59,862 nucleotides of DNA. Origin: Phoronis australis. Lineage: Eukaryota > Phoronida > Phoronidae. Positions 1-11,145 of the stretch are shown here, piece after piece (position 1 is the first letter of the stretch; every line of letters starts with the position of its first letter). The translations under genes and the position numbers were made by a program. The notes under the pieces are model-generated. The model made no database searches. It saw only the letters and a list, made by a program, of their open reading frames with translations, and was not told the origin of the DNA. The stretch covers positions 11,449-71,310 of the forward strand of contig NMRA01000914.1 in the NCBI GenBank assembly GCA_002633005.1, in the 5' to 3' direction.

Positions 1-372
1 AAACACTATCTGACCTGATATTACACAAAGTAAGAATTGATCACATCAAATACCTAAAAACACTCTGGCGAATTTGTAGTGAAGGCTGTAAAGACAGAAG
101 ACAATAAAAACAAAAAGGCAAGGCTAATCAGCTTGGCACCACAGGCGCTTACCAGACCCAACTATGACGACTTAGAATTGAAAGTTCACAATTTCGAACT
201 TTATACAACTAACGTGAACATAAAACGTCTAAAATCAGTAAATTAGATTCAGGATGAGTCCAAATGCACTCCATCAAAATGATTATTATTCCAGTGCAAC
301 AGAACACAAAGCAATATACCCAGTACCTTTTCACGCACACAGTGAACCATTTTGTTTACATCGGAAGTAAAA
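1..372. other. No recognised feature
   Basis: AT-rich DNA with only short open frames. No domain, repeat or RNA gene was recognised. Confidence 0.4.
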
Positions 373-479
373 CCAAGGCATGCGCATTGATGCCCACACA
401 CGGAATTCCGTGTGTCGGTCATCATGTTTCCACAGGGCCACTTTGCAGTATAGGTGGCGCTGTGTCAGAGGGTAGAACC
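373..479 (+). repeat. Dispersed repeat with 20-bp palindrome, copy 1
   Basis: About 105 bp that recur at 49125-49225 with a few differences. The core is a perfect 20-bp palindrome, ACACACGGAATTCCGTGTGT, at 396-415. The conserved flanks include GCATGCGCATTGATGCCC on the left and TGTTTCCAC and GCTGTGT on the right. Similarity fades outside these limits and no TIRs or target duplications were seen. The family is unassigned; it could be part of a SINE or of a larger transposon end. Confidence 0.7.
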
Positions 480-2160
480 CAGGCCGAGAAAACGCCGTCA
501 GTGCGACTGGAGCAGTGCCTGTACTGTTACCAGCCAGCAAACGGGGATAAAAAAATCGACAGCGCGCCTTAATTTTGATAAAATCAAAGTACGGACAATT
601 TTATGGAATTTGCTGAAGAAGTGTGGCGAATAAATTTTGACAGAAATTATTTTGCCTCGGGACCGCAGCCTATCGGACCCGTTGCGGGTCGAGACCAGAC
701 ACTTGCGAACGGTAAATGCATGCGGTTGCAAGCTGTTTTGTCGAAGTAAAATGGTCAAATGATAAATGCTGCATATGTTCAAGGGTAGTTTCAGACACTT
801 GCATGAAATTACGGGCTGGTTAGTCCTGTGTCACACTGCCGCGGCAGACCTTAGTTAGCCTCAGTCACCAGCTACCAGTGATGACTATAGTCAAAATACA
901 GCTTGTTAGTAGGCTTAGTAGTTTTGCGCCAAGACTACCCTTAGGCCTAACTGGTCGCTGGCCACAAACACAAAAAAAACACGAAAATTGAACAAAGTTT
1001 CTTTTTTGTAGCAACGTTTGTCAAAATGTATCAACGTTAAATCTTCACAAATTACAAAGTAGCCGACTGAACATGCCTTTCAGTTCAACAAAAGTCAACA
1101 CTGTAGGTGCCGCCAGAAATGAGACGAAGTCCAACGGGAATTGTGAGCACGTTTATCACTTAATGAGTAACAACTGCGAGGCTGAAATTTGGTGAACACT
1201 GCTAAATCGTGCAGAATAGTAATTAAAGATATATCTAACTAAATTTCACTGTAATTTGTTGGCGAAAACAATTTACACAAAGTTTTAAACTCGTAACTCA
1301 TCCGCTGTCCTCCAATATGGCCGACGCGATCCAAACAAAGTGACCCGAATTTCGCCACAAAACTTGCAATAACTTTACAGTGCTTGCCCCGATTTTGATA
1401 CTTTTTCAATTTTTACTGAGTAGAATGTACTACCTTTCCGATGATAGCAAAGTACTTTTTCAAAACGAGGAAAAAAATAAAACCGAAAAAAATTGGTTCG
1501 ACCCATATTGGTTCCTAGGTTCGACCCGCCTAGGTAAGGAACTAAACACCAATGCTATTTTAACATACTAAGTACGCGTAACATTCAAAAAAAATCAACG
1601 ACCACTAACTACAATCTATAAATACACTACATATGCAAACGAATCACGATATATTACTAATAAAACAAAATAATGAAGACTTTTCGAGCAAGCCATAGCA
1701 CATTCAGTTACAATAAAAAATGGCGGCGTTCAGGACAAGTTCCTGAACTGATGAGCCGGAAACGTGGGTACGGAAATAACCGATGACAACCGGTAATTAT
1801 ACGCTCAGAGAGAAGGGTCAAATACTGTTAAAAAATCGCTTTTGGCAAGAAAGGCGCAAAGAATATAAAGAAAGGGTGTCGAAAATAAGAATTTATATAG
1901 TAAGTATTTTCGGATACTGGAACCACATGGGCAGTTTGCAAGAAGGACTTTAAGTCCGGTCTCGTAATATTTCTTGGCGTGATAGGAATCTATATTCTGT
2001 TGTAAACAATGAGATCTAGATCATCAGTGTCCCAAGAAAATGCTTCCGAGTTTCCTGAAATTGGTCAAACCTAAAACTGCGAATTCGATAGTTGCGTGCT
2101 GTCTGATTTGAATTGGTAACGGAAATAAAATCCCCTTACAGCAAGGAATATGTCGGATTT
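480..2160. other. Intergenic DNA, nothing recognised
   Basis: AT-rich sequence with short open frames that show no family resemblance, codon structure or splice context. I see no gene or clear repeat here. Confidence 0.4.
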
Positions 2161-2220
2161 GATAAGGTTGAAAGGCGACCGCTAGTCTGAGGACGTGAGT
2201 TTGAATCCATCTTGAGCCAG
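2161..2220 (+). repeat. tRNA-like (SINE-like) fragment
   Basis: A degenerate tRNA-shaped stretch. A B-box-like GAGTTTGAATCC follows a GGCGACCGCTAG segment where an anticodon arm would be. The A box is poor and the acceptor stem does not pair, so it is not a functional tRNA. The segment GCGACC(A/G)GC recurs in two other tRNA-like stretches (26769-26832 and 53138-53202), which suggests a tRNA-derived SINE family. Confidence 0.35.
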
Positions 2221-3900
2221 TATAATCTCAAAACACGTTTTCTCGCCAATTGTGCCACTTAAAATTTATATGACATGCTATTTTAAACACTGCAATCCAA
2301 ATGAACATTCTTGAGTGTTTCAGATTTTGGAGTGTGTATCCACCGTCTATTCACAGCTTTTACTACTGCTTAACCAAAAGTATTTATTCACTGTTTTGTG
2401 TAAGTGTATTAATAAGCGTAATCTATTATAGTATACATTCTGTTGTTGAAACATAAACGGTGCAAGCTGGGTGTTACCCAGTGTCAGTTGGAATAGCTTG
2501 TAGGTACAGTCGGATCATCTGGAGAAGAATCGCTATGGCTCCAAAGGATTGACGGGTTGAGTTCCATCTGAAAATATTGTTCGAAATGTGTCAGAAATGG
2601 ACTAGGCCGGATCGTCAGGCAGGGTCATGTTCAATAAGACACTTGCGACGATAAATCCTGGTTTATACGACACAAGCTACAGAACTGGTATTACATTAGC
2701 GCGATCCTGCGTGAATTCACTAAACTGGCAAGATGAAGTTTCGACAACTTTGCCATGTTGGTGTTCCATATTACCATTCGAAAGATTGGCGGCAGTTCAA
2801 TCACGTTATCGAGGACTATTCTTGCCATCTTATTGATGTGAAGACAAACAACCTCCCCAAAAAACGTTTTATGAAGCCAAGAATAGTTGCTTGCCACTAA
2901 TAGCACGATTGAAGCAACTACCCTGAGCAGACACAAGTCATTGTCAGTTATCGTCTGCCTTACTGTCAGTTCCAAAAGAATTGCTGTCTTACAACTTTAG
3001 AACGTCGAAAAATGTATGTCATTACGTGCAAATAATCGACATGTATTCAAAAACTCTGGCACCCGATTGTTTTAGGCTTTTGTGAATGATTTTGAACTCG
3101 GTACACCTGTTGCAGACAATGAAGCAAAACGCCGGAGCAGGTGTTTCGTGAACACGAACGGACATACATGTAAGCGCGATTGAAGTCAAAAGAGAAAGCC
3201 GCAGCGTTGCTTGGCGAATTTTTCTCGTTAAATTTCCCGTTTTTCTACAGTAAATAGAAAGACATGTTTCATGTTTACGATCTATCTGGTAGCTAGCAAC
3301 AGAATTTTTGTCATTATTTGTCAAAAAATCTGAGGCCGGTTAGCGCTAACCAATGTGTGAGTCTAACAGCGACGCCTAAGAGCTTCCTGGAAGGAATACT
3401 TTATCGATTGTCTTGATTTTTAGAGCCAATATCCATAGATCGTCTGCATCTCGGCTAAGACCAATTTCCTGCCACAGATTTCAAAACGTGCGCAAACGGA
3501 TCAAGATGGAAAAATGCACGCTCCGGCACCACTTGTATTATTGAGGTGCATGAATGGGTGGAGGTGACGTGACGCCGAAAGTCAAACTGGCTTGATCATT
3601 GTTGTAGTTGTCAAATGGTGAAGTGCACTGAGTGGTTGATGTTTTACACATTTGAGCATTGGCCTAAAGAAACACTGGTGCTGAAGAGATGTAAAACCTA
3701 CTGATAATTGCAAGCATGCATACAACATGTGAAATGTGTCAGTCGTCATCCTGAACCGATGGCCCATGGAACTCGAGCAAGAAGACTGTATTTCGGGAAC
3801 ATGTGTAATTGTACAAAAAGTGTTTTGCAACAAAAAGAGTCTTAGTATATATCAGGAGTTGCCTTGTGAGATGAGTGTATTTTGAAGGGGGGGGTGAAAA
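2221..3900. other. Intergenic DNA, nothing recognised
   Basis: Several short frames exist on both strands, but none looks like a known protein or a spliced exon. This could hold 3' exons of the Ig gene on the minus strand, but I could not identify any. Confidence 0.35.
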
Positions 3901-3906
3901 AGCATG

Positions 3907-4054
3907 GGCGATGCAGCACTGAAAAAAGTGGGGGCTAAAGCCCCCCTCAGCCCCCGTGGTTCATCGCCTATAGACCATGTGCGGCGTAGCACTCAAAAAC
4001 TCAAAAAGTGGGGGCCTACAGCCCCCCCCCCCCAGCCCCCAGTGGTGCACAGCC
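3907..4054. repeat. Two tandem G-run/C-run hairpin units
   Basis: Two related units, about 3907-3968 and 3981-4054, share the order: gcggc/gcgat, 'agcact', a run of A and then GTGGGGGC, a short loop, CCCCC runs, and 'agt/cgtgg...'. The G run and following C run can form a tight hairpin in each unit. It is not coding. Confidence 0.6.
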
Positions 4055-4625
4055 CATGAAAAGGGGAGTTAAAATTATGTTTCCCATACCGATGCTGAAG
4101 TAGGTACGTGGATGGCTGGCAGAAGACTGACTCGTACTTATTTTGAATATTTTGAATGATCAGGCAAAACCAAGTTAGTGTAAAGCAAGATTTAGTTGGC
4201 ACCTTGCTTGTAAACGAACTGTCTTAACAACTAGATTCTTCCTGAATGTCCACGTGTTGTCAACGTTAACTTAATAGTTGGCAATCATGGGCCACGGTTC
4301 TTGGCAATAGGTGTTTCTCGAGCAACTATTTTTCCTAGGGCTCGTTGCCCAACGCCATTTGCACATGTAGTTTCAGCATGCAAAGTGCACCGCCTGTTGG
4401 ACATTTGACGTTGTAATAAAGTGCGAGTACATTTTGGGACACTCGGTACTATTGATTTCACAGCTTTCGCTTTTTCTGAGCGAGAATGTAAGTAAAGCTG
4501 CCAACTTCATCAAACTCACCGGGTACTCTGAAAGGTGCAGTTTCTGAGAAATGTGTTGTGTGACTTGTTACCGATATATTATTAATGCAAAGTGTTACCT
4601 AAAATAGGACTATGCGTTAACCTAC

Positions 4626-5819
4626 CAATCACTTTAATGGGCCCTGTTTCAGCTGACAAAGTAGCTTGCCTGTTCGTCACTTGACATGTGAACTGTACAC
4701 CATCGTCAGCTGAATCCAAATTCACCGTCAGTGTGCTGGTGCCGCTAGTGGTTCCATCATTATTATCGCTGGTACTTGTTGTAACATTATCAGCTATGTT
4801 TCCGAACGTATAGTTACCAACCCGACGTGACCACACCATAGAAGCCTGCGGTTTGCCCAAGTTGGCTGTACACAAGAAGACAGTCGGTCCTGCTCCACCA
4901 AGGACAGATTGTGTGGGAGCGACGGATATAGATGGTGTGCCTGGGAGGACTGCAAATGATGCCATAGTGACATTCCATAATCTCTTTTTAACAATTCAAA
5001 TCTAGTATACAACAAATATTTACCATCAGGACATAAAGAATACACCAGGTGACCTAATTCTTATGAAATATCTGTTTCAGAAAGCACACAAACTCTATCA
5101 GCTTTAAGTGCACGAGTCCTCGTGATGGATTAAAATATTCGACATCTATAAAGAGTAAAGTGAATGTATCGAAAATAAAGCAAAAAACAAGAGAGTTCAA
5201 ATTATAGACTGAGGTAATCTGAGATGAGTAATGTTCTTTCATTCATGTCGTCGGCTACCATTACATGTCCGCCGTCAGACAAGGACATAACTTCAGGATC
5301 GATGTCAATAAAATTTGGGTAGAGTTCAGTACCTGTCTTGCGGCTAGTAAAATTTAGCCAAAATCACGTATTCTCATTTAAACTACAGAGCAATGTCATA
5401 TTTAATCTCGTGAAGTGTTGCTTCTTATATAGGTAATATCAGGGAACTCTTACCATCTAGAACTATTTGTGTATGAACAGGATAAACAGCAATGTTCTGG
5501 TCTCTGGTCATTTCCACAGTATACTGGCCCTCATCGCTAGTTGTAACTTGTGATAAGGTGATAGTGAATTGAGTTCTGCCAAAATAGTAATTTGTAGAAC
5601 CGCGAGACACGTAGTTCCCAGAAAAACTTCCGTTGAGAACTGGTCGGCCTGCTACTACAGTGGGCGCTTTAAACACGTCTTGGATGCCCCTTTTCAACGC
5701 GACACTGTTGAAATTTTCTCCCGAACTTAAAGTGTAACCGATTTCTAATACGGCTGGGCCTCCCTTGACAGCGATGGTCTCAACCGGCACTCTCACCGTG
5801 AGGGATTCAACGCCAAACG
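4626..5819 (-). CDS. Immunoglobulin-superfamily protein, two internal exons (partial)
   Basis: Two exons on the minus strand, 5819-5454 and 4949-4626, join in frame (a split codon: G plus TC) with consensus sites: acceptor TTTCCAG, donor GTAAGA, acceptor TTTGCAG, donor GTAGGT. Exon one encodes about 122 residues of a V-like Ig fold. It has the late 'SDEGQYTVEM' signature, but both canonical cysteines appear replaced (IGYTL where C-x-W/Y would start; V after the tyrosine). Exon two encodes about 108 residues of a canonical Ig domain, with a first Cys in 'VFLCTA', a Trp in 'MVWSRR' and a second Cys in 'ADDGVQFTCQV'. The signal peptide, further domains and membrane anchor are not found, so both ends are open. 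The family role is extracellular adhesion or recognition; the specific partner is unknown. Confidence 0.75.
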
Positions 5820-6864
5820 CTGGAAATAACAAAATGTCCATGAATGTTACGTTGACTATGGTTCAATATAAGGTTCAACTTTATAAAACAACCATATTCT
5901 AAAACGGCTACCCTTGTAAGTCCTGCTACAGCTAGTTTTGGATGAAATCTACAGTGCTCTTTTGGGACGAAACCTACCTAAATTACAAATTTCCAGATCC
6001 AAACAAGAGTCTTCGATAAAAACTCATTGTATCAAATTTCATGTTATGTTATTAAACAACGCCCTCACAGTCATATACTTTAATCATTTTTGTAGGTGCT
6101 TTTCCCCGATGTCTTTTCTACACTGAGTTCCATTCGAAACTCAGTGACGTAACTACTACGAGGTACAGGATTGGAAATGGCACTACTTGCCAAGTCAGGA
6201 ATGTCGAAAAAGCAGACGATAGGCGAATCCAAGGGGGTCAAGGGTGTCCACACGCACNCCCCCCCCCCCCCCAACTGGTTTTAATGATATCAAATCTAGA
6301 AATTTCAAATTGTTGAATATATAAATACCCAGGGTCGCCTTGACACGCACGAAAGATCGATCTAAATTGGTTTTATTCCATAACGGCCAACGATGATTTT
6401 TTACATTGTATTTTTTTGTCTCTTAGAAGATAAGTTTGTTTTGGCACAGAATCTTTCATATTATCGACACAATTTGCTTTTACCAGGATCTCTGCAACTC
6501 GGAGCAGCCGACGCTGCCACTGTAACGGTATCAGGCTTCAAGTGATATAAGTTATAAATTTGCTATGTTTTGTGTCACTATTGATCATGAAGCGTTGAGG
6601 ACTTTTTGAAAACGTGAGTGAACTTGAATATTATCAGATTATACCACAACATTGGCGTTTTCCTAAAACGAGGATACGAGGTTCTCAAGACTAGAAAAAC
6701 GAGCTTCTGACAATCCTGAATATGTTCTGAATTACATGATCCCAATATTTTGACAATCCAGTGAATGCTTTGAAATAATGGTTTTAACGTTACGTACTCT
6801 CCCGTGCACGTACACGGGAAACGCACCTGTGCTTAATATATCCCCGGGTGGTCACATATCGACA
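5820..6864. other. Intergenic or upstream intron, no gene recognised
   Basis: This lies upstream of the first visible Ig exon and should contain intron and possibly a leader exon. I could not identify a signal-peptide exon. It contains the N at 6257. Confidence 0.3.
6257..6257. other. Single ambiguous base beside a C homopolymer
   Basis: An isolated N precedes 14 consecutive C. It may be a homopolymer read-through problem or a contig join, as with the single N at 29494 and 32769. Local ORFs across it are unreliable. Confidence 0.6.
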
Positions 6865-7111
6865 AGGCGTGTACCAAAAATTTCTTAGAGACCCCCTATT
6901 GCGGGTTCCAGGTCTGCTAATTCCCACTCTCTTTTGCGTGGCGAATTTTTATTTAGGAAGACGGCCAGTACGCCTTTTGCGGGACTGAGGTCAACGTAGT
7001 GGGCCTTTTGCAGGGACTAAATAGAAATTGAGGGACCCATTGTTCCCCCACGCGCGGGTCCCGCAAAACTTGCTGAAAAGTACCCCTACCCGTAATTTTT
7101 GGTACACGCCT
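6865..7111. mobile_element. MITE-like element with 18-bp TIRs
   Basis: A 247-bp element bounded by AGGCGTGTACCAAAAATT and its reverse complement, perfect over 18 bp. The interior is non-coding and contains several GCGGG/CCCGC motifs. No clear target duplication was found. It sits 60 bp before the large transposon at 7172. Confidence 0.8.
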
Positions 7112-7303
7112 GCAGTCACATTGTCAACGTGAGTGACCCTCTGGGACTCTACCTAATTGAAGATGGACGAATAGTCCAGTCATTCTACGGATAACCCGGA
7201 AAAAATTGCAACAGAAGGTTTTATTGCATAAATCGTATCCTTTCACACCCCGTAGTGGGAAAAAAAAAGTCTACCGGAATTGGAGTGGCGGAAGTTGGTT
7301 TTT

Positions 7304-8095
7304 CAAGATGGCGGACAAAATGGCCGCCAAATTTTCTGATGCTCACTATAACTCAAGAGTGGAATGTGATAGAGTAAAAATTCAAAAAGGTTTACCTATG
7401 TTTTGTTGGTCAACAAATCCATTGGAAATGGTTTTGCATGGCTGTCGTGACACCGTCCGCCATTTTCCAAGATGGCCGCCAAATCTACTAATTGAGTCGC
7501 ACAAATTTCGCACGAACAGATTAGTGTGTCGTCTTGCTTCAAACGTTGCATCTTCGGTTTTCTGGGTCGACTAATCCATTGAGATTCATTGAATTTGGCA
7601 CTAATGATTACTTCCACCATTTCCAAGATGGCGGAAAAAATGGCCGACAGATTTGCAGATGATTATTATAACTCGAGAGTGGAATATGATAGAGTAAAAA
7701 TTCAAAAAGGTTTACCTATCTTTTGTGGGTCAACAAATCCATTGGAAAAGTTTTACATGGCTGTAGTGACACCATCAGCCATTTTCTAAGATGGCCTCCA
7801 AAACTATTTCGAATCGCACAACTTCGCACAAACAGATTAGTGCGTCTTGCTTCAAACATTGTATCATAGGTTTTCTGGGTCGACTAATCCACTTAGACTA
7901 TTTGCGTTTGGCTCTAATGATTACTTCCACCATTTCTAAGATGGCCACCAAATAGTTGCTTCGTGTAAGAACTTCCGATTCCAGAGACACGCCATATTCT
8001 GAGTTTTTTAGGTCAACACGTCCATTACAATAATTTTTGTCTGGCTCTTGATCATTACGACTACCATTTTCAAGATGGTTTGACAAATAACTTAT
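7304..8095 (+). repeat. Subterminal tandem repeat, about 315-bp period
   Basis: Two full units start at the CAAGATGGCGG words at 7304 and 7624. A third, diverged and shortened unit starts near 7937. Each unit contains the same landmarks in order: TAACTC(A/G)AGAGTGGAAT, AGAGTAAAAATTCAAAAAGG, GGTCAACAAATCC, the inverted word GCCATTTTC, CGCACAA, GGTTTTCTGGGTCGACTAATC, and TTACTTCCACCATTTC. Short ORFs across these units are by-products. Subterminal repeats of this kind often serve as transposase-binding DNA; that role is inferred. Confidence 0.75.
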
Positions 8096-8276
8096 TTGGT
8101 TCAAAAACATCAGGTTTGCCTGGATTGAAGGATCGTTCTCCTCCTGAAAAAATGTGCTGTATTTAAAATAACTCTCTGCAATTAATTCAGTGGTCTACTA
8201 TCCACACTGTCTGTGTCACTTCCAGTTAGTTGTAAATGCTAGTGAATCTATACAAAATCAACCAGTATTTACACAA

Positions 8277-11145
8277 CTAATCTCTGTCAACTGAGAATGA
8301 ATTGCTGCAGCTATAACCATGGCATTCTCCACATGCAACCGAGTACAGCAATCCTAATTTCTTGCAAGTACATCTCTTGGAACTGCAGCATCTCACTACT
8401 TTCAGCAGATTCTTTGGTGCTGCTGACTGGTGCATCGTTGTGGGAATGAATTTTCCACCTGCCAGCATCCATCCCCAATACAGCGAGTCTAGGCCACTGC
8501 CACGGAAACTTGACCGCTCTTGCTCTTGATAATATGTCCCGGCAGCATGGAATTTAGCTACTGAAGAAAGTTGGTGATAATGACTGTATTTGGACTGTAG
8601 CTAGTCTGACACCTCATCCACAAATCGCCTGTATCTCAAGTCATCCAAATTTCCAGAGCCAGTGCTGCCATGAAGCACAGATACAACTCTTACCAGCTTC
8701 AAACATGTCTTGCTTCAGCTGCATGTGTCTAGTGAATACTCTTACTAGAGTTTTTGCAGAATTCTCAATCTTGCAGTTTCATCAATGGGAGAGCCTTTGC
8801 TAATACCGCACAGTTGTAATGTTGTGTTGCAACCACCTATTGCATGCGCAAATGGCAAAACTGCGCAAGTTTTTGACACCAAGAGGCAACTGCAGTTCCT
8901 TGATGTCCCAGACTCTCCTCTTGCTTTGGTGCCTCTTGTCAAATTTCATGAACATTGGAATTTGTTGTGAAGTAGCATGGTAGCACAAAAGAACCAACAA
9001 GTCTGTATCGTCTGCAATAAGGGTAGTTGGACCTTGTGCTGGGTTCTCTAATGCTATTTCTACAATTAAAACATGTGCGTCACCGTGAGCTTGCACCACT
9101 GTGCAACAAGCATTTCCTAGCAAACTTGACAAGAAGTGAATGAATCGTTTGTTTTTGCTCTTTGCCAAAAATGTTCCTTTTTTACTTGATCACCATGTCA
9201 CCATTGAAGTGAACTTCAGTTCCAACCACCCCACCCAGTCTTCTTTATTTGATGGTCCATCTCAGTAACCATCCAAAACAACAGTAGGCTGGGTGCACAT
9301 GCTGATGTAATCCATATAAGCTCTACCAAATGACTGAAACGTTGCAACTCTAGGCCATGGAATACGGTGAAGGAGAGAACCGGTGTCAGTTACATGCATC
9401 ACCGTGTTTTCTGGAAATTGAAATCCTCCAGTAGTCCCCAATGGACCAGAGTGCATCAGCTCATATTGATTTATTAGTGATTCTGGGAAGACCAGATGTA
9501 TCAAAAAGAGCAGGGGAACCAACACACAGTTCAAACTTCAAAAGGCTTGATGAACTTTCACTGTTGTCTTTTGCAGCTGTCAGGTAAAGTTACTATTAGC
9601 AGCATGAACTGATTGACTAGTCATTGCCACAACCTTGTCTTTCTCTCTGAATGTGAAGTCTTTCACACTTGACCCCTCCATAGACATAGACAAGTGAACC
9701 GCCTTCCCCACTTCTCTGGCATTTTCGGCACTGACGCATGTGCCTGCAGTCACACCAGTGGCGATGTTCTGTAATGTTTCTCTTTAAAATGGGTTACTGT
9801 TGTGGAGAAATTCAACAAGGCTGCGGATGTCTTGCCTGGGTACATTCTTTATGCTGCTGACTTGTTTCACAACTCAAGTTTGTCACAGTCTGCACGGCAC
9901 CATTTATACTTGAGCATGCCAGCAAGGAAAGCAGCCACGGTGCACTCTGTGTACCTCCCATTTCGTAACCTCTAGTTCAACCTCCTGTTCTTTTAATACT
10001 GTTCATGAGCGTTTGTTCAATTACAAGATCATATCTCATTATGACAAGCCTGCCCAGAATCTGTCACTTTGTCTTATTGTGTTTTGGCCATAGACATCTG
10101 GACGGGTGTCTTTGAGTTGCTAGGTCTGCTGCAAGTATATGTATGAGGATTTTGCATAAGAGTTGTGACCAGCAGCTGCAAAGTAAGGCAGCATTTCAGA
10201 AACTGCTTTTAAGTGAAGCTCCAAATCTGACGTTATTTCTGCTTTTAAAAAGTCGAAGGATGTCAGTCATCTTCATGTACTGTAGGCAAAGACTAATGAT
10301 TCGACTTTACAAGGACAAGTCTGATTTATGTGCTTCGATTTTTTATGGATGCCCACAAGACACTCCGACGAGCATACATCGTCGCACACAGACGTCATGC
10401 CAGCAATAAGATGATCATACCGCTTCAGACCAGCTCTCAAATCATCATGAAAAATATCATTGGCCATTGATTCTTCTGACGAACTATTCTCTGTCACTGT
10501 GAATTCTGAAGACCTATAATCTGATTCAGTCGTGTTTGAATATACCAATGGCAGTAGGTCGGAAGCCAGATGTTAACTCTTGTGAGGGCATTCCACTGTA
10601 ATCCAAGGTTCAGAATCGGAAGACACTGGCTGGGCATGGCATGCCCCAGAGTATACATCTTTTTATTTGATCAGTTGGGATGTCTGGGATGTCTGAAGAA
10701 TCTGTCTCCATATTCTGATGAGCCAAAATTTGTGTACAAACATTGAACTGCTCCACCTCTTGGCATGGAATCTGTTTGTTCTGTGCTGGTGACATTCCAG
10801 ACTGCTGGATTTTCTGAAGAACCTGAATTTCTTTATTCATTGGTTTTGGATTGGCGTTACCTCATCTGTCAATATTTGGAAGTGGGATGTTGAATGTTCT
10901 GGCATTTATGATGGCATTCAGTGCTGAGTCTACCAACATATGCCCCCTCACTGCTCTATCCACACTTTTTCCATTTAAAATAAGGATCACACTGTTTGAT
11001 GCATGTACCGTCTCAAGAAATTCTTGAAGCCACGTGCCTGACATTACGTATCCAATAGATCCCAGAAAGCTCATCTCAGTATATCTTTCAAGCCTGGCTA
11101 AGAACAAGTGACTGCAGATCACTGTCGTTTTGTTTGATGGCACTA
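8277..11145 (-). pseudogene. Decayed transposase-like gene of the TIR element
   Basis: Read on the minus strand from about 11145 down, collinear fragments lie in several frames with stops between them. 11143-10862 has a region ending 'AVRGHMLVDSALNAI'. About 10100-9900 holds a 'QILGRLV...VIEQTLMNSIKRTGG' region. 9534-9262 has 'LLHRIPWPRVATFQSFGRAY' and ends 'VVLDGY'. 9168-8800 carries a PIN/XPG-like acidic motif, 'ADDTDLLVLL', at about 8990-9025. 8470-8280 encodes a Cys-rich finger with 'CSSKRCTCKK' and 'ACGECHGYSC'. I recognise this order from a repetitive protein family widespread in invertebrate genomes. With frameshifts and stops throughout, the copy cannot make an intact protein. It fills the interior of the 7172-12249 element, so it was probably its transposase or accessory nuclease. 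Confidence 0.65.

Noticed and set aside
7206-7789. Plus-strand ORFs with 'KMADKMAAKF' and 'KMAEKMADRF'
   Set aside because: They translate the AAGATGGCGG-rich subterminal repeats of the transposon; the similarity between them is from the DNA tandem repeat.
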